From Amaranthus tricolor (Eukaryota > Streptophyta > Magnoliopsida > Caryophyllales > Amaranthaceae): a DNA stretch of 64,000 nt. The stretch lies in assembly GCF_026212465.1 (NCBI RefSeq), contig NC_080056.1, positions 9,735,145 to 9,799,144 of the forward strand. Direction: 5' to 3'. Below the pieces are notes generated by a model, which saw only the letters and a program-made list of their open reading frames with translations, did not search any database and had not been told where the DNA came from. A program made the position numbers and the translations under genes. Shown here piece after piece: positions 46,336-60,603 of this stretch. The stretch's first letter is position 1. Each line of letters opens with the position of its first letter.

Positions 46336-48374
46336 TTGTTTGTTTGGCAGGAAACATGGCACACAATACTATTTGGTATATATTATTATGTTGAAATGGT
46401 TAGAATCCAAAACAATAGTCATATGCTTGAAATTACGTGTTATGTTGCATTTTTGAAGCTCTTATTAAGCGTTTTTGGCACTTTCTCGCATCAATTGGTT
46501 CAAACCTGGTTTGTTTAGCTCGACACTTGGCAGACAACACTATTTGGTATATGTTATTGTGTTGAAATGTTTAGAATCGAAAATAATATTCATACGCATG
46601 AAATTACGTGCTAAGTTGTGGTTTTGAGGTTTTTTAACTGTTTTTGCCACTTTCTCAAATAAAGTGGCTCAAACTTGGTTTGTTTGGCTCGAAACTAAGG
46701 TCACAATACTATTTGGTATATGTTATTATGTTGCAATGGTTAGAATCCAAAACAATATTCATATACTTGAAATTACGTGGTAAGTGGCGTTTTTCAGGTT
46801 TTTTTTAAATGTTGTTGGCACTTTCTCGCATCAGTTGGTTAAAACTTGTTTTGTTTCCCATGAAGCTTGGCGCACAACACTATTTGGGATATATTATTGT
46901 GTTGAAATGATTATGATCGATAACAGTATTCATATAATTTAATTTATGTGCTAAGTTGGGTCTTTTGGGTTTTTTAACCGTTTTTGTCCCTTTCTCAAAT
47001 AAAGTGGTTTAAAATTTGTTTGTTTGGCACGAAACATGGCACACAATACTATTTGGCATATGTTATTGTATTAAAATGGTTAGAATCCAAAACAATAGTC
47101 ATATGCTTTAAATTACGTGCTATGTTGCGTTTTTGAAGTTTTTTTTAAGCGTTTTGGGCACTTTCTTGCATCAATTGGTTCAAACTTGGTTTGTTTGGCT
47201 CGAAACTTGGCACACAACACTATTTGTTATTTGTTATTGTGTTGAAATTTTTAGAATCGAGAACGGTATTAATATGCTTGAATTTACGTGCTAAGTTAGT
47301 TTTTTGAGGTTTTTTAACTGTTTTTTGGCACTTTGTTAAATAAAATGGTTCAAACTTGTTTTGTTTGGCTCAAAACTTGGCAAACAACACTATCTGTTAT
47401 ATATGTTATTGTGTCGAAATTGTTAGAAAGGAAAACAATATTTATATGCTTTAAATTACGTGCTACGTTGGGTTTTTGAGGTTTTTTAACCATTTTTGGC
47501 ACATTCTCAAATAAAGTAGTTCAAACTTGGTTTGTTAGGCACGAAACTTGGCAGACAATACTATTTGGTATATGTTATTGTGTTGAAATGGTTAGAATCC
47601 AAAACAATTGTCATATGCTTGAAATTACGTGCTATGTCGTGTTTTTGTAGTTTTTTTAAGCGATTTTCGCACTTTCTCCCGTCAATTGGTTCAAACTTAG
47701 TTTGTTTGCCTCGACACTTGGCGCACAACACTATTTCATATATGTTGTTGTGTTGAAATGGTTAGAATCGAAAACAATATTAATATGCTTGAAATTAAGT
47801 GTTAATTTGGGTTTTTGAGGTTTTTTTAACTAATTTTGGAACTTTCTCAAATAAATTTGTTTAAACTTGGTTTGTTTGACACGAAACTTGGAACACACCA
47901 CTATTTGATATATGTTATTTTGTTGAAATGGTTAGAATCGAGAACAATAGTCAGATGCTTGAAATTACATGCTAAGTTGCGTTTTTTAGGTTTTCTAAGC
48001 GTTTTTGGCACTTTTTTACATAAAGTGGTTTAAACTTGGTTTGTTTGGCACGTAACTAGGGACACAACACTAATTGATATATTTTATTGTGTTGAAATTG
48101 TTTGTATTTAAATTAATAGTCATATGCTTTAAATTAAATGCTAAGTTGCGTTTTTGACGTTTTTTAAGCATTTTTGACGCTTTCTCGCAACAATTGGTTA
48201 AAACTTGTTTTGTTTCCCATGAAGCTTTGCACACAACACTATTTGGTAAATGTTATTGTGTTGAAAATGTTAGAATCGATCACAATATTCATATAATTCT
48301 AATTACGTGCTAAGTTGTCTTTTTAATGTTTTTTAAACGTTTTTGTCCCTTTCTCAAATAAAGTGGTTTAAACT
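46336..48374 (+). repeat. Higher-order unit 5
   Basis: Shares three changes with unit 10 alone: GGTCTTTTGGGT (46960), CACTTTGTTAAAT (47329) and GTGTCGAAATTGTTAG (47411). Confidence 0.92.
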
Positions 48375-50413
48375 TTGTTTGTTTGGCAGGAAACATGGCA
48401 CACAATACTATTTGGTATATATTATTATGTTGAAATGGTTAGAATCCAAAACAATAGTCATATGCTTGAAATTACGTGTTATGTTGCATTTTTGAAGCTC
48501 TTTTTAAGCGTTTTTGGCACTTTCTCGCATCAATTGGTTCAAACCTGGTTTGTTTAGCTCGACACTTGGCAGACAACACTATTTGGTATATGTTATTGTG
48601 TTGAAATGTTTAGAATCGAAAATAATATTCATACGCATGAAATTACGTGCTAAGTTGGGGTTTTGAGGTTTTTTAACTGTTTTTGCCACTTTCTCAAATA
48701 AAGTGGCTCAAACTTGGTTTGTTTGGCTCGAAACTAAGGTCACAATACTATTTGGTATATGTTATTATGTTGAAATGGTTAGAATCCAAAACAATATTCA
48801 TATACTTGAAATTACGTGGTAAGTGGCGTTTTTCAGGTTTTTTTTAATTGTTGTTGGCACTTTCTCGCATCAGTTGGTTAAAACTTGTTTTGTTTCCCAT
48901 GAAGCTTGGCGCACAACACTATTTGGGATATATTATTGTGTTGAAATGATTATGATCGATAACAATATTCATATAATTTAATTTATGTGCTAAGTTGGGT
49001 TTTTTGGGTTTTTTAACCGTTTTTGTCCCTTTCTCAAATAAAGTGGTTTAAAATTTGTTTGTTTGGCACGAAACATGGCACACAATACTATTTGGCATAT
49101 GTTATTGTATTAAAATGGTTAGAATCCAAAACAATAGTCATATGCTTTAATTTACGTGCTATGTTGCGTTTTTGAAGTTTTTTTAAGCGTTTTGGGCACT
49201 TTCTTGCATCAATTGGTTCAAACTTGGTTTGTTTGGCTCGAAACTTGGCACACAACACTATTTGTTATTTGTTATTGTGTTGAAATTTTTAGAATCGAGA
49301 ACGGTATTAATATGCTTAAATTTACGTGCTAAGTTAGTTTTTTGAGGTTTTTTAACTGTTTTTTGGCACTTTCTTAAATAAAATGGTTCAAACTTGTTTT
49401 GTTTGGCTCAAAACTTGGCAAACAACACTATCTGTTATATATGTTATTGTGTTGAAATGGTTAGAAAGGAAAACAATATTTATATGCTTTAAATTACGTG
49501 CTACGTTGGGTTTTTGAGGTTTTTTTAACCATTTTTGGCACATTCTCAAATAAAGTAGTTCAAACTTGGTTTGTTAGGCACGAAACTTGGCACACAATAC
49601 TATTTGGTATATTTTATTGTGTTGAAATGGTTAGAATCCAAAACAATTGTCATATGCTTGAAATTACGTGCTATGTCGTGTTTTTGTAGTTTTTTTAAGC
49701 GATTTTCGCACTCTCTCCCGTCAATTGGTTCAAACTTAGTTTGTTTGCCTCGACACTTGGCGCACAACACTATTTCATATATGTTGTTGTGTTGAAATGG
49801 TTAGAATCGAAAACAATATTAATATGCTTGAAATTAAGTGTTAATTTGGGTTTTTGAGGTTTTTTTAACTAATTTTGGAACTTTCTCAAATAAATTTGTT
49901 TAAACTTGGTTTGTTTGACACGAAACTTGGAACACACCACTATTTGATATATGTTATTTTGTTGAAATGGTTAGAATCGAGAACAATAGTCAGATGCTTG
50001 AAATTACATGCTAAGTTGCGTTTTTTAGGTTTTCTAAGCGTTTTTGGCACTTTTTTACATAAAGTGGTTTAAACTTGGTTTGTTTGGCACGTAACTAGGA
50101 ACACAACACTAATTGATATATTTTATTGTGTTGAAATTGTTTGTATTTAAATTAATAGTCATATGCTTTAAATTAAGTGCTAAGTTGCGTTTTTGACGTT
50201 TTTTAAGAATTTTTGACGCTTTCTCGCAACAATTGGTTAAAACTTGTTTTGTTTCCCATGAAGCTTTGCACACAACACTATTTGGTAAATGTTATTGTGT
50301 TGAAAATGTTAGAATCGATCACAATATTCATATAATTCTAATTACGTGCTAAGTTGTCTTTTTAATGTTTTTTAAACGTTTTTGTCCCTTTCTCAAATAA
50401 AGTGGTTTAAACT
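48375..50413 (+). repeat. Higher-order unit 6
   Basis: Shares CGCACTCTCTCCC (49708) with unit 8; private ATGCTTAAATTTACG near 49312. Confidence 0.92.
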
Positions 50414-52450
50414 TTGTTTGTTTGGCAGGAAACATGGCACACAATACTATTTGGTATATATTATTATGTTGAAATGGTTAGAATCCAAAACAATAGTCAT
50501 ATGCTTGAAATTACGTGTTATGTTGCATTTTTGAAGCTCTTTTTAAGCGTTTTTGGCACTTTCTCGCATCAATTGGTTCAAACCTGGTTTGTTTAGCTCG
50601 ACACTTGGCAGACAACACTATTTGGTATATGTTATTGTGTTGAAATGTTTAGAATCGAAAATAATATTCATACGCATGAAATTACGTGCTAAGTTGGGGT
50701 TTTGAGGTTTTTTAACTGTTTTTGCCACTTTCTCAAATAAAGTGGCTCAAACTTGGTTTGTTTGGCTCGAAACTAAGGTCACAATACTATTTGGTATATG
50801 TTATTATGTTGAAATGGTTAGAATCCAAAACAATATTCATATACTTGAAATTACGAGGTAAGTGGCGTTTTTCAGGTTTTTTTTAATTGTTGTTGGCACT
50901 TTCTCGCATCAGTTGGTTAAAACTTGTTTTGTTTCCCATGAAGCTTGGCGCACAACACTATTTGGGATATATTATTGTGTTGAAATGATTATGATCGATA
51001 ACAATATTCATATAATTTAATTTATGTGCTAAGTTGGGTTTTTTGGGTTTTTTAACCGTTTTTGTCCCTTTCTCAAATAAAGTGGTTTAAAATTTGTTTG
51101 TTTGGCACGAAACATGGCACACAATACTATTTGGCATATGTTATTGTATTAAAATGGTTAGAATCCAAAACAATAGTCATATGCTTTAATTTACGTGCTA
51201 TGTTGCGTTTTTGAAGTTTTTTTAAGCGTTTTGGGCACTTTCTTGCATCAATTGGTTCAAACTTGGTTTGTTTGGCTCGAAACTTGGCACACAACACTAT
51301 TTGTTATTTTTTATTGTGTTGAAATTTTTAGAATCGAGAACGGTATTAATATGCTTGAATTTACGTGCTAAGTTAGTTTTTTGATGTTTTTTAACTGTTT
51401 TTTGGCACTTTCTTAAATAAAATGGTTCAAACTTGTTTTGTTTGGCTCAAAACTTGGCAAACAACACTATCTGTTATATATGTTATTGTGTTGAAATGGT
51501 TAGAAAGGAAAACAATATTTATATGCTTTAAATTACGTGCTATGTTGGGTTTTTGAGGTTTTTTAACCATTTTTGGCACATTCTCAAATAAAGTAGTTCA
51601 AACTTGGTTTGTTAGGCACGAAACTTGGCACACAATACTATTTGGTATATTTTATTGTGTTGAAATGGTTAGAATCCAAAACAATTGTCATATGCGTGAA
51701 ATTACGTGCTATGTCGTGTTTTTGTAGTTTTTTAAGCGATTTTCGCACTTTCTCCCGTCAATTGGTTCAAACTTAGTTTGTTTGCCTCGACACTTGGCGC
51801 ACAACACTATTTCATATATGTTGTTGTGTTGAAATGGTTAGAATCGAAAACAATATTAATATGCTTGAAATTAAGTGTTAATTTGGGTTTTTGAGGTTTT
51901 TTTAACTAATTTTGGAACTTTCTCAAATAAATTTGTTTAAACTTGGTTTGTTTGACACGAAACTTGGAACACACCACTATTTGATATATGTTATTTTGTT
52001 GAAATGGTTAGAATCGAGAACAATAGTCAGATGCTTGAAATTACATGCTAAGTTGCGTTTTTTAGGTTTTCTAAGCGTTTTTGGCACTTTTTTACATAAA
52101 GTGGTTTAAACTTGGTTTGTTTGGCATGTAACTAGGAACACAACACTAATTGATATATTTTATTGTGTTGAAATTGTTTGTATTTAAATTAATAGTCATA
52201 TGCTTTAAATTAAGTGCTAAGTTGCGTTTTTGACGTTTTTTAAGCATTTTTGACGCTTTCTCGCAACAATTGGTTAAAACTTGTTTTGTTTCCCATGAAG
52301 CTTTGCACACAACACTATTTGGTAAATGTTATTGTGTTGAAAATGTTAGAATCGATCACAATATTCATATAATTCTAATTACGTGCTAAGTTGTCTTTTT
52401 AATGTTTTTTAAACGTTTTTGTCCCTTTCTCAAATAAAGTGGTTTAAACT
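50414..52450 (+). repeat. Higher-order unit 7
   Basis: 2037 bp. Private changes include TTACGAGGTAAG near 50851, TTTTTTATTGTG near 51306 and ATATGCGTGAAAT near 51691. Confidence 0.92.
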
Positions 52451-54488
52451 TTGTTTGTTTGGCAGGAAACATGGCACACAATACTATTTGGTATATATTA
52501 TTATGTTGAAATGGTTAGAATCCAAAACAATAGTCATATGCTTGAAATTACGTGTTATGTTGCATTTTTGAAGCTCTTTTTAAGCGTTTTTGGCACTTTC
52601 TCGCATCAATTGGTTCAAACCTGGTTTGTTTAGCTCGACACTTGGCAGACAACACTATTTGGTATATGTTATTGTGTTGAAATGTTTAGAATCGAAAATA
52701 ATATTCATACGCATGAAATTACGTACTAAGTTGGGGTTTTGAGGTTTTTTAACTGTTTTTGCCACTTTCTCAAATAAAGTGGCTCAAACTTGGTTTGTTT
52801 GGCTCGAAACTAAGGTCACAATACTATTTGGTATATGTTATTATGTTGAAATGGTTAGAATCCAAAACAATATTCATATACTTGAAATTACGTGGTAAGT
52901 GGCGTTTTTCAGGTTTTTTTTAATTGTTGTTAGCACTTTCTCGCATCAGTTGGTTAAAACTTGTTTTGTTTCCCATGAAGCTTGGCGCACAACACTATTT
53001 GGGATATATTATTGTGTTGAAATGATTATGATCGATAACAATATTCATATAATTTAATTTATGTGCTAAGTTGGGTTTTTTGGGTTTTTTAACCGTTTTT
53101 GTCCCTTTCTCAAATAAAGTGGTTTAAAATTTGTTTGTTTGGCACGAAACATGGCACACAATACTATTTGGCATATGTTATTGTATTAAAATGGTTAGAA
53201 TCCAAAACAATAGTCATATGCTTTAATTTACGTGCTATGTTGCGTTTTTGAAGTTTTTTTAAGCGTTTTGGGCACTTTCTTGCATCAATTGGTTCAAACT
53301 TGGTTTGTTTGGCTCGAAACATGGCACACAACACTATTTGTTATTTGTTATTGTGTTGAAATTTTTAGAATCGAGAACGGTATTAATATGCTTGAATTTA
53401 CGTGCTAAGTTAGTTTTTTGAGGTTTTTTAACTGTTTTTTGGCACTTTCTTAAATAAAATGGTTCAAACTTGTTTTGTTTGGCTCAAAACTTGGCAAACA
53501 ACACTATCTGTTATATATGTTATTGTGTTGAAATGGTTAGAAAGGAAAACAATATTTATATGCTTTAAATTACGTGCTACGTTGGGTTTTTGAGGTTTTT
53601 TAACCATTTTTGGCACATTCTCAAATAAAGTAGTTCAAACTTGGTTTGTTAGGCACGAAACTTGGCACACAATACTATTTGGTATATTTTATTGTGTTGA
53701 AATGGTTAGAATCCAAAACAATTGTCATATGCTTGAAATTACGTGCTATGTCGTGTTTTTGTAGTTTTTTTAAGCGATTTTCGCACTCTCTCCCGTCAAT
53801 TGGTTCAAACTTAGTTTGTTTGCCTCGACACTTGGCGCACAACACTATTTCATATATGTTGTTGTGTTGAAATGGTTAGAATCGAAAACAATATTAATAT
53901 GCTTGAAATTAAGTGTTAATTTGGGTTTTTGAGGTTTTTTTAACTAATTTTGGAACTTTCTCAAATAAATTTGTTTAAACTTGGTTTGTTTGACACGAAA
54001 CTTGGAACACACCACTATTTGATATATGTTATTTTGTTGAAATGGTTAGAATCGAGAACAATAGTCAGATGCTTGAAATTACATGCTAAGTTGCGTTTTT
54101 TAGGTTTTCTAAGCGTTTTTGGCACTTTTTTACATAAAGTGGTTTAAACTTGGTTTGTTTGGCACGTAACTAGGAACACAACACTAATTGATATATTTTA
54201 TTGTGTTGAAATTGTTTGTATTTAAATTAATAGTCATATGCTTTAAATTAAGTGCTAAGTTGCGTTTTTGACGTTTTTTAAGCATTTTTGACGCTTTCTC
54301 GCAACAATTGGTTAAAACTTGTTTTGTTTCCCATGAAGCTTTGCACACAACACTATTTGGTAAATGTTATTGTGTTGAAAATGTTAGAATCGATCACAAT
54401 ATTCATATAATTCTAATTACGTGCTAAGTTGTCTTTTTAATGTTTTTTAAACGTTTTTGTCCCTTTCTCAAATAAAGTGGTTTAAACT
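52451..54488 (+). repeat. Higher-order unit 8
   Basis: 2038 bp. Shares CGCACTCTCTCCC with unit 6. Private: ACGTACTAAG near 52720 and CTCGAAACATGG near 53312. Confidence 0.92.
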
Positions 54489-56526
54489 TTGTTTGTTTGG
54501 CAGGAAACATGGCACACAATACTATTTGGTATATATTATTATGTTGAAATGGTTAGAATCCAAAACAATAGTCATATGCTTGAAATTACGTGTTATGTTG
54601 CATTTTTGAAGCTCTTTTTAAGCGTTTTTGGCACTTTCTCGCATCAATTGGTTCAAACCTGGTTTGTTTAGCTCGACACTTGGCAGACAACACTATTTGG
54701 TATATGTTATTGTGTTGAAATGTTTAGAATCGAAAATAATATTCATACGCATGAAATTACGTGCTAAGTTGGGGTTTTGAGGTTTTTTAACTGTTTTTGC
54801 CACTTTCTCAAATAAAGTGGCTCAAACTTGGTTTGTTTGGCTCGAAACTAAGGTCACAATACTATTTGGTATATGTTATTATGTTGAAATGGTTAGAATC
54901 CAAAACAATATTCATATACTTGAAATTACGTGGTAAGTGGCGTTTTTCAGGTTTTTTTTAATTGTTGTTGGCACTTTCTCGCATCAGTTGGTTAAAACTT
55001 GTTTTGTTTCCCATGAAGCTTGGCGCACAACACTATTTGGGATATATTATTGTGTTGAAATGAATATGATCGATAACAATATTCATATAATTTAATTTAT
55101 GTGCTAAGTTGGGTTTTTTGGGTTTTTTAACCGTTTTTGTCCCTTTCTCAAATAAAGTGGTTTAAAATTTGTTTGTTTGGCACGAAACATCGCACACAAT
55201 ACTATTTGGCATATGTTATTGTATTAAAATGGTTAGAATCCAAAACAATAGTAATATGCTTTAATTTACGTGCTATGTTGCGTTTTTGAAGTTTTTTTAA
55301 GCGTTTTGGGCACTTTCTTGCATCAATTGGTTCAAACTTGGTTTGTTTGGCTCGAAACTTGGCACACAACACTATTTGTTATTTGTTATTGTGTTGAAAT
55401 TTTTAGAATCGAGAACGGTATTAATATGCTTGAATTTACGTGCTAAGTTAGTTTTTTGAGGTTTTTTAACTGTTTTTTGGCACTTTCTTAAATAAAATGG
55501 TTCAAACTTGTTTTGTTTGGCTCAAAACTTGGCAAACAACACTATCTGTTATATATGTTATTGTGTTGAAATGGTTAGAAAGGAAAACAATATTTATATG
55601 CTTTAAATTACGTGCTACGTTGGGTTTTTGAGGTTTTTTAACCATTTTTGGCACATTCTCAAATAAAGTAGTTCAAACTTGGTTTGTTAGGCACGAAACT
55701 TGGCACACAATACTATTTGGTATATTTTATTGTGTTGAAATGGTTAGAATCCAAAACAATTGTCATATGCTTGAAATTACGTGCTATGTCGTGTTTTTGT
55801 AGTTTTTTTAAGCGATTTTCGCACTTTCTCCCGTCAATTGGTTCAAACTTAGTTTGTTTGCCTCGACACTTGGCGCACAACACTATTTCATATATGTTGT
55901 TGTGTTGAAATGGTTAGAATCGAAAACAATATTAATATGCTTCAAATTAAGTGTTAAGTTGGGTTTTTAAGGTTTTTTTAACTAATTTTGGAACTTTCTC
56001 AAATAAATTTGTTTAAACTTGGTTTGTTTGACACGAAACTTGGAACACACCACTATTTGGTATATGTTATTTTGTTGAAATGGTTAGAATCGAGAACAAT
56101 AGTCAGATGCTTGAAATTACATGCTAAGTTGCGTTTTTTAGGTTTTCTAAGCGTTTTTGGCACTTTTTTACATAAAGTGGTTTAAACTTGGTTTGTTTGG
56201 CACGTAACTAGAAACACAACACTAATTGATATATTTTATTGTGTTGAAATTGTTTGTATTTAAATTAATAGTCATATGCTTTAAATTAAGTGCTAAGTTG
56301 CGTTTTTGACGTTTTTTAAGCATTTTTGACGCTTTCTCGCAACAATTGGTTAAAACTTGTTTTGTTTCCCATGAAGCTTTGCACACAACACTATTTGGTA
56401 AATGTTATTGTGTTGAAAATGTTAGAATTGATCACAATATTCATATAATTCTAATTACGTGCCAAGTTGTCTTTTTAATGTTTTTTAAACGTTTTTGTCC
56501 CTTTCTCAAATAAAGTGGTTTAAACT
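54489..56526 (+). repeat. Higher-order unit 9
   Basis: 2038 bp. Private: ATGAATATGATCG near 55059 and CGTGCCAAGTTG near 56458. Its tail has GAATTGATCAC like the ends of units 3 and 4. Confidence 0.92.
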
Positions 56527-58565
56527 TTGTTTGTTTGGCAGGAAACATGGCACACAATACTATTTGGTATATATTATTATGTTGAAATGGTTAGAATCCA
56601 AAACAATAGTCATATGCTTGAAATTACGTGTTATGTTGCATTTTTGAAGCTCTTATTAAGCGTTTTTGGCACTTTCTCGCATCAATTGGTTCAAACCTGG
56701 TTTGTTTAGCTCGACACTTGGCAGACAACACTATTTGGTATATGTTATTGTGTTGAAATGTTTAGAATCGAAAATAATATTCATACGCATGAAATTACGT
56801 GCTAAGTTGTGGTTTTGAGGTTTTTTAACTGTTTTTGCCACTTTCTCAAATAAAGTGGCTCAAACTTGGTTTGTTTGGCTCGAAACTAAGGTCACAATAC
56901 TATTTGGTATATGTTATTATGTTGCAATGGTTAGAATCCAAAACAATATTCATATACTTGAAATTACGTGGTAAGTGGCGTTTTTCAGGTTTTTTTTAAT
57001 TGTTGTTGGCACTTTCTCGCATCAGTTGGTTAAAACTTGTTTTGTTTCCCATGAAGCTTGGCGCACAACACTATTTGGGATATATTATTGTGTTGAAATG
57101 ATTATGATCGATAACAATATTCATATAATTTAATTTATGTGCTAAGTTGGGTCTTTTGGGTTTTTTAACCGTTTTTGTCCCTTTCTCAAATAAAGTGGTT
57201 TAAAATTTGTTTGTTTGGCACGAAACATGGCACACAATACTATTTGGCATATGTTATTGTATTAAAATGGTTAGAATCCAAAACAATAGTCATATGCTTT
57301 AAATTACGTGCTATGTTGCGTTTTTGAAGTTTTTTTTAAGCGTTTTGGGCACTTTCTTGCATCAATTGGTTCAAACTTGGTTTGTTTGGCTCGAAACTTG
57401 GCACACAACACTATTTGTTATTTGTTATTGTGTTGAAATTTTTAGAATCGAGAACGGTATTAATATGCTTGAATTTACGTGCTAAGTTAGTTTTTTGAGG
57501 TTTTTTAACTGTTTTTTGGCACTTTGTTAAATAAAATGGTTCAAACTTGTTTTGTTTGGCTCAAAACTTGGCAAACAACACTATCTGTTATATATGTTAT
57601 TGTGTCGAAATTGTTAGAAAGGAAAACAATATTTATATGCTTTAAATTACGTGCTACGTTGGGTTTTTGAGGTTTTTTAACCATTTTTGGCACATTCTCA
57701 AATAAAGTAGTTCAAACTTGGTTTGTTAGGCACGAAACTTGGCACACAATACTATTTGGTATATGTTATTGTGTTGAAATGGTTAGAATCCAAAACAATT
57801 GTCATATGCTTGAAATTACGTGCTATGTCGTGTTTTTGTAGTTTTTTTAAGCGATTTTCGCACTTTCTCCCGTCAATTGGTTCAAACTTAGTTTGTTTGC
57901 CTCGACACTTGGCGCACAACACTATTTCATATATGTTGTTGTGTTGAAATGGTTAGAATCGAAAACAATATTAATATGCTTGAAATTAAGTGTTAATTTG
58001 GGTTTTTGAGGTTTTTTTAACTAATTTTGGAACTTTCTCAAATAAATTTGTTTAAACTTGGTTTGTTTGACACGAAACTTGGAACACACCACTATTTGAT
58101 ATATGTTATTTTGTTGAAATGGTTAGAATCGAGAACAATAGTCAGATGCTTGAAATTACATGCTAAGTTGCGTTTTTTAGGTTTTCTAAGCGTTTTTGGC
58201 ACTTTTTTACATAAAGTGGTTTAAACTTGGTTTGTTTGGCACGTAACTAGGAACACAACACTAATTGATATATTTTATTGTGTTGAAATTGTTTGTATTT
58301 AAATTAATAGTCATATGCTTTAAATTAAGTGCTAAGTTGCGTTTTTGACGTTTTTTAAGCATTTTTGACGCTTTCTCGCAACAATTGGTTAAAACTTGTT
58401 TTGTTTCCCATGAAGCTTTGCACACAACACTATTTGGTAAATGTTATTGTGTTGAAAATGTTAGAATCGATCACAATATTCATATAATTCTAATTACGTG
58501 CTAAGTTGTCTTTTTAATGTTTTTTAAACGTTTTTGTCCCTTTCTCAAATAAAGTGGTTTAAACT
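56527..58565 (+). repeat. Higher-order unit 10
   Basis: 2039 bp. Carries the same three otherwise private changes as unit 5, each 10191 bp downstream, five units away. Confidence 0.92.
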
Positions 58566-60603
58566 TTGTTTGTTTGGCAGGAAACATGGCACACAATACT
58601 ATTTGGTATATATTATTATGTTGAAATGGTTAGAATCCAAAACAATAGTCATATGCTTGAAATTACGTGTTATGTTGCATTTTTGAAGCTCTTTTTAAGC
58701 GTTTTTGGCACTTTCTCGCATCAATTGGTTCAAACCTGGTTTGTTTAGCTCGACACTTGGCAGACAACACTATTTGGTATATGTTATTGTGTTGAAATGT
58801 TTAGAATCGAAAATAATATTCATACGCATGAAATTACGTGCTAAGTTGGGGTTTTGAGGTTTTTTAACTGTTTTTGCCACTTTCTCAAATAAAGTGGCTC
58901 AAACTTGGTTTGTTTGGCTCGAAACTAAGGTCACAATACTATTTGGTATATGTTATTATGTTGAAATGGTTAGAATCCAAAACAATATTCATATACTTGA
59001 AATTACGTGGTAAGTGGCGTTTTTCAGGTTTTTTTTAATTGTTGTTGGCACTTTCTCGCATCAGTTGGTTAAAACTTGTTTTGTTTCCCATGAAGCTTGG
59101 CGCACAACACTATTTGGGATATATTATTGTGTTGAAATGATTATGATCGATAACAATATTCATATAATTTAATTTATGTGCTAAGTTGGGTTTTTTGGGT
59201 TTTTTAACCGTTTTTGTCCCTTTCTCAAATAAAGTGGTTTAAAATTTGTTTGTTTGGCACGAAACATGGCACACAATACTATTTGGCATATGTTATTGTA
59301 TTAAAATGGTTAGAATCCAAAACAATAGTCATATGCTTTAATTTACGTGCTATGTTGCGTTTTTGAAGTTTTTTTAAGCGTTTTGGGCACTTTCTTGCAT
59401 CAATTGGTTCAAACTTGGTTTGTTTGGCTCGAAACTTGGCACACAACACTATTTGTTATTTGTTATTGTGTTGAAATTTTTAGAATCGAGAACGGTATTA
59501 ATATGCTTGAATTTACGTGCTAAGTTAGTTTTTTGAGGTTTTTTAACTGTTTTTTGGCACTTTCTTAAATAAAATGGTTCAAACTTGTTTTGTTTGGCTC
59601 AAAACTTGGCAAACAACACTATCTGTTATATATGTTATTGTGTTGAAATGGTTAGAAAGGAAAACAATATTTATATGCTTTAAATTACGTGCTACGTTGG
59701 GTTTTTGAGGTTTTTTAACCATTTTTGGCACATTCTCAAATAAAGTAGTTCAAACTTGGTTTGTTAGGCACGAAACTTGGCACACAATACTATTTGGTAT
59801 ATTTTATTGTGTTGAAATGGTTAGAATCCAAAACAATTGTCATATGCTTGAAATTACGTGCTATGTCGTGTTTTTGTAGTTTTTTTAAGCGATTTTCGCA
59901 CTTTCTCCCGTCAATTGGTTCAAACTTAGTTTGTTTGCCTCGACACTTGGCGCACAACACTATTTCATATATGTTGTTGTGTTGAAATGGTTAGAATCGA
60001 AAACAATATTAATATGCTTCAAATTAAGTGTTAAGTTGGGTTTTTGAGGTTTTTTTAACTAATTTTGGAACTTTCTCAAATAAATTTGTTTAAACTTGGT
60101 TTGTTTGACACGAAACTTGGAACACACCACTATTTGGTATATGTTATTTTGTTGAAATGGTTAGAATCGAGAACAATAGTCAGATTCTTGAAATTAAATG
60201 CTAAGTTGCGTTTTTTAGGTTTTCTAAGCGTTTTTGGCACTTTTTTACATAAAGTGGTTTAAACTTGGTTTGTTTGGCACGTAACTAGGAACACAACACT
60301 AATTGATATATTTTATTGTGTTGAAATTGTTTGTATTTAAATTAATAGTCATATGCTTTAAATTAAGTGCTAAGTTGCGTTTTTGACGTTTTTTAAGCAT
60401 TTTTGACGCTTTCTCGCAACAATTGGTTAAAACTTGTTTTGTTTCCCATGAAGCTTTGCACACAACACTATTTGGTAAATGTTATTGTGTTGAAAATGTT
60501 AGAATCGATCACAATATTCATATAATTCTAATTACGTGCTAAGTTGTCTTTTTAATGTTTTTTAAACGTTTTTGTCCCTTTCTCAAATAAAGTGGTTTAA
60601 ACT
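58566..60603 (+). repeat. Higher-order unit 11
   Basis: 2038 bp. Private: CAGATTCTTGAAATTAAATG near 60181. It shares ATGCTTCAAATTAAG with units 9 and 12. Confidence 0.92.
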
